Of a stretch of DNA of 64,000 nt, positions 61,582 through 64,000 are shown one piece after another. Source of the DNA: Bacteroidia bacterium (GTDB lineage Bacteria > Bacteroidota > Bacteroidia > Chitinophagales > JAUHXS01); assembly GCA_030426955.1 (NCBI GenBank), contig JAUHXS010000002.1, positions 124,001-188,000 on the forward strand, given 5' to 3'. Under the pieces are notes generated by a model, which was given only the letters and a program-made list of their open reading frames with translations, had not been told where the DNA came from and ran no database searches. The position numbers and the translations under genes are program-made. The first letter of the stretch is position 1, and every line of letters starts with the position of its first letter.

Positions 61582-63205
61582 GAGGAATCTTTTTTTCCGT
61601 TTTAGTTCTGACAAAAAGTAATACAAGTATAATGACGGATAAGCAAGCAGCTATTCGACCAATAAAGTCTCCGTGCTCTGAATAAAAAGTAACGTCGTTA
61701 TTTAGATTGATAGTGCTTTTAATAACAGCATCTTTTTCGTATTCAGTAGCATTGATAATTTCTCCTTTTTGGTTGATAAAGCAAGAAATACCCGTGTTTG
61801 CAGATCGTGCAAAACTTCTTCGGTGTTCAATAGCTCGCAAGGAAGCATAATGCATATGTTGAACATGCCCCGGTGTATTTCCCCACCAAGCGTCGTTTGT
61901 AATAATAAATAGCAAGTTTGCTCCTTTCTGCACATATTCTCCAACGAACTCTCCAAAAACAGATTCATAACAAATTACGGGTCCAACATTTATTTCTTCT
62001 CCTTTAAATGCAATTCGTTCTTCTTGAGTAGCTAAACTACCTGATATGCCACCCATATCGATGGCCAGTGCATCTAAGAATTTAAAAAATTTAGGGTAGG
62101 GCATTCTTTCCACGCCAGGGACAAGTTTAGATTTATGATATATTTCGATGTCAGAGCTTAAACCTAATTGAATAGCTGTGTTATAAGCATCATAGTAACC
62201 TTTTCCTCTATGAAATTTTCTCGCAGTGGGTGTTGCTTCTTGCTCGTTATTATATTTTTTATATGCAGATATTCCTGTGACTAATTTCAATTTGGGATAG
62301 TCTTTCAAAAATTCCTTTACCATTTGAATGGACGGATCGTGTTCTATATTGGATATCCATATTCCAGAAGGAATAGCAGTTTCCGGCCAAACCAAATATT
62401 GTGTATTAGCATCGCAACCTTGTTTGGACAGTGAAATGATTTTCTCTAGTTGTTCTGGCGTGCTTAATCCAGAGAATTTTTCTGTATACGGATCTATATT
62501 AGGTTGTACAATGGTTACATGAACGGGGTTTTCTTGCTCCTTATAGTTATTGAAAATAGAAACAGATATAAAAATTGGGATTAACAGAAATGTTAATGGT
62601 TTAAAATTGATCAAAAAAGACCTTATCGGATGAGGCTTGATGTTGTTTGATATACAATATTGGCGATAACCTATCAGAGATTGAATAGATTCAAAAATCA
62701 AAATATTAACTAATAATATCCATAAGCTTCCCCCTAATACCCCTGTATATTCATACCATTGAATCCATGCTATTTTTTTTGCAAATACGTTACCTAGTGT
62801 TAACCATGGCCATGTCAATTCCCATCTTAGATGGATAAATTCAAAAGAAGTCCAAAGACAAATCAAGGCCAAGTACCCAGTTGATTTCCCCAGTTTACTC
62901 TTAACAAGGTGAAACAAATAAAGAGGTGTAGACATCAATAATGCATTACATATAATTGCCATGACTGCACCACCAGCAGAGGCATTCCATACCCACCACG
63001 TCGTACCAATATTCCATAGTAATAAACCTATGTAGCTATACATCCAAAACTTAGCCTTTTCGCTTTTTGCTTGAGTGGCTTTTTGTAGTTGTAATAATGG
63101 AATCCAGGCAAAAAAGATGAAGAAGCTAAAGTCAAAAGGAGGCCATGCAACACAAGATAGTATGGCAAAAAGTACAGATAAAAGCAAGTACTTAAGTGAT
63201 TTCAT
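61574..63205 (-). CDS. lnt: apolipoprotein N-acyltransferase
   Basis: 543 residues. N-acylates lipoproteins in the inner membrane. About seven membrane helices before residue 220, then a nitrilase-like domain with the Glu-Lys-Cys triad: Glu in LVWPETAIP, Lys in YHKSKLVPGVERMPY, Cys in GPVICYESVFGEF. One more helix near the C-terminus (IAACLSVIILVLLFV). Its start overlaps the end of rsmI by 14 bases. The Bacteroidota typical ISANDAWWGNTPGHVQHMHYA-like segment is present. Confidence 0.94.
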   Translation of the reverse strand: MKSLKYLLLSVLFAILSCVAWPPFDFSFFIFFAWIPLLQLQKATQAKSEKAKFWMYSYIGLLLWNIGTTWWVWNASAGGAVMAIICNALLMSTPLYLFHLVKSKLGKSTGYLALICLWTSFEFIHLRWELTWPWLTLGNVFAKKIAWIQWYEYTGVLGGSLWILLVNILIFESIQSLIGYRQYCISNNIKPHPIRSFLINFKPLTFLLIPIFISVSIFNNYKEQENPVHVTIVQPNIDPYTEKFSGLSTPEQLEKIISLSKQGCDANTQYLVWPETAIPSGIWISNIEHDPSIQMVKEFLKDYPKLKLVTGISAYKKYNNEQEATPTARKFHRGKGYYDAYNTAIQLGLSSDIEIYHKSKLVPGVERMPYPKFFKFLDALAIDMGGISGSLATQEERIAFKGEEINVGPVICYESVFGEFVGEYVQKGANLLFIITNDAWWGNTPGHVQHMHYASLRAIEHRRSFARSANTGISCFINQKGEIINATEYEKDAVIKSTINLNNDVTFYSEHGDFIGRIAACLSVIILVLLFVRTKTEKKIPHA

Positions 63206-63893
63206 ATTTCGATTTTCGCTTTTCTTTCTTTCCCTCGATAATTATAACTATTTCTCCTTTAGGTTTATTTTGTTCGAAATGATTTAAAACATCATTCAAC
63301 GTTCCTCTAATATTTTCTTCATGAATTTTAGTTAGCTCTCTTGAAACACAAACTTGTCTATCTGATCCTAGAAAGTCAATTAGATGTCCCAATGTCTTTA
63401 TTATCCTATGAGGAGACTCATATAATACAATTGTTCGGTCTTCTTCTGCAAGTACAGTGAGTCTGGTTTGTCTGCCCTTTTTATGAGGTAAAAAGCCTTC
63501 AAATATAAATCTATCGCATGGAATACCTGAGTTTACCAATGCAGGGACAAAAGCCGTGGCTCCAGGTAAACATTCAACAGAGACGTTTTCTTTAATACAT
63601 TCACGAACTAGTAAAAAACCTGGATCTGATATACCTGGAGTGCCTGCATCTGATACCAATGCATAAGTCTTTCCAGTTTTTATTTGTGCGATTAGTTTTT
63701 TAAGAGACTGATGTTCATTGTGTTGATGGTAAGACTGTAAAGGAGTTTGGACGTCGTAATGAGCAAAGAGCTTTTTTGTTTGTCTGGTATCTTCAGCCAG
63801 AACAATATCGACACTTTTAAGTGTATTTATCGCACGAAAAGTAATATCTTCTAAGTTGCCAATAGGAGTAGGAATAAGATACAACTTACCCAT
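63192..63893 (-). CDS. rsmI: 16S rRNA 2'-O-ribose methyltransferase C1402
   Basis: 233 residues. Tetrapyrrole-methylase fold: GKLYLIPTPIGNLEDITFRAINTLKSVDIVLAEDTRQTKKLF, SDAGTPGISDPGFLLVRECI, PSAL-like CLPGATAFVPALVNSGIP, FEGFLPHKKGRQTRL, YESPHRI. Complete, with a shorter C-terminus than E. coli. Overlaps lnt by 14 bases, and starts 14 bases after the purS stop codon. Confidence 0.95.
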   Translation of the reverse strand: MGKLYLIPTPIGNLEDITFRAINTLKSVDIVLAEDTRQTKKLFAHYDVQTPLQSYHQHNEHQSLKKLIAQIKTGKTYALVSDAGTPGISDPGFLLVRECIKENVSVECLPGATAFVPALVNSGIPCDRFIFEGFLPHKKGRQTRLTVLAEEDRTIVLYESPHRIIKTLGHLIDFLGSDRQVCVSRELTKIHEENIRGTLNDVLNHFEQNKPKGEIVIIIEGKKEKRKSKYEIT

Positions 63894-63907
63894 TGGTCGA
63901 TTGAGCC

Positions 63908-64000
63908 TTAAGCTTCCTCAAATAATTCAAATTCGTAATATTCCATTACTGGGTTGCTAAGCACTTTTTTACATGCTTCATCAACTTTTTGTTCCGCAAC
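63908..64000 (-). CDS. purS: PurS subunit of FGAM synthase, 3' end only
   Basis: The last 30 codons of a minus-strand frame entering from the right edge read VAEQKVDEACKKVLSNPVMEYYEFELFEEA. The part CKKVLSNPVMEYYEFEL is the conserved C-terminus of PurS, which forms the PurSQL complex converting FGAR to FGAM. Partial; the start lies beyond the window. Confidence 0.75.
   Translation of the reverse strand, partial: VAEQKVDEACKKVLSNPVMEYYEFELFEEA

Overview
This 64 kb window is an AT-rich (roughly 35-37% GC by eye) chromosomal segment from a Bacteroidota bacterium, most likely a marine or gliding Cytophagales/Flammeovirgaceae-type organism. The evidence is of four kinds. There are several large secreted proteins with type IX secretion (T9SS) C-terminal sorting domains and SprB, PKD or FG-GAP-like repeats. 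There are Omp28, DUF6089, DUF547 and nSTAND-WD40 families. Bacteroidota promoters with a TAnnTTTG -7 element are visible. Menaquinone-type UbiA, PurS and the sulfonolipid/sphingolipid-type oxoamine synthase fit the same group. I see no tRNA, rRNA, CRISPR array, prophage or intact insertion sequence.

Layout. 1-2270: 5' part of a SprB-repeat surface protein (minus strand, cut by the window edge). 2339-12827: a tightly packed minus-strand operon of five genes: an Npt-like transporter/HEAT/cyclic-nucleotide-binding fusion, a HAMP-SpoIIE phosphatase, a membrane-anchored nSTAND NTPase with WD40 propeller, an outer-membrane barrel and a lipoprotein. It looks like an undescribed trans-envelope signalling system. 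13077-15383: asd and bioA. 15663-19067: a T9SS type-B surface protein. 19413-20551: tadA and a Mn-type superoxide dismutase, followed by a very long bidirectional terminator. 20627-23944 (minus): a T9SS type-A protein, an Omp28-like lipoprotein, radC and rpsT. 24162-31366: sucA-sucB-lpd, then a membrane protein, a CoA-binding protein, a DUF427 protein and zapA. 31448-36706: two convergent type-B secreted proteins sharing a domain. 37011-40957 (minus): a permuted MnmC-like fusion and a STAS-like/histidine kinase/LuxR response regulator operon. 41144-43814: an oxoamine synthase-acyltransferase fusion and a small gene. 43930-46156: rplU, rpmA, a UbiA prenyltransferase and a GroES paralogue. 46426-49859: a DUF547 protein, glycosyltransferase, SDR and double-VOC protein. 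49860-50276: a GC-richer structured intergenic element and a 49-residue gene. 50338-52158: two DUF6089 outer-membrane proteins.

52254-60004 is a haem biosynthesis cluster (hemA, hemC, hemD, a DUF1697 gene, hemL, hemE, hemG) that makes uroporphyrinogen and later intermediates from glutamyl-tRNA; hemB and hemH are not here. Its most striking feature is at the end of hemE. A DUF559 (Vsr-like endonuclease fold) domain is fused in frame to the complete decarboxylase, and the DUF559 segment is bracketed by inverted copies of a GC-rich palindromic repeat with a GGGGTGGT tail. Further copies lie directly upstream of hemG and at the 3' end of the inositol monophosphatase gene, where the repeat supplies the last codons. 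This looks like a small REP-like, endonuclease-bearing mobile cassette caught inside an essential gene.

59994-64000 (minus): a WaaE-like glycosyltransferase, inositol monophosphatase, apolipoprotein N-acyltransferase (lnt), rsmI and the 3' end of purS.
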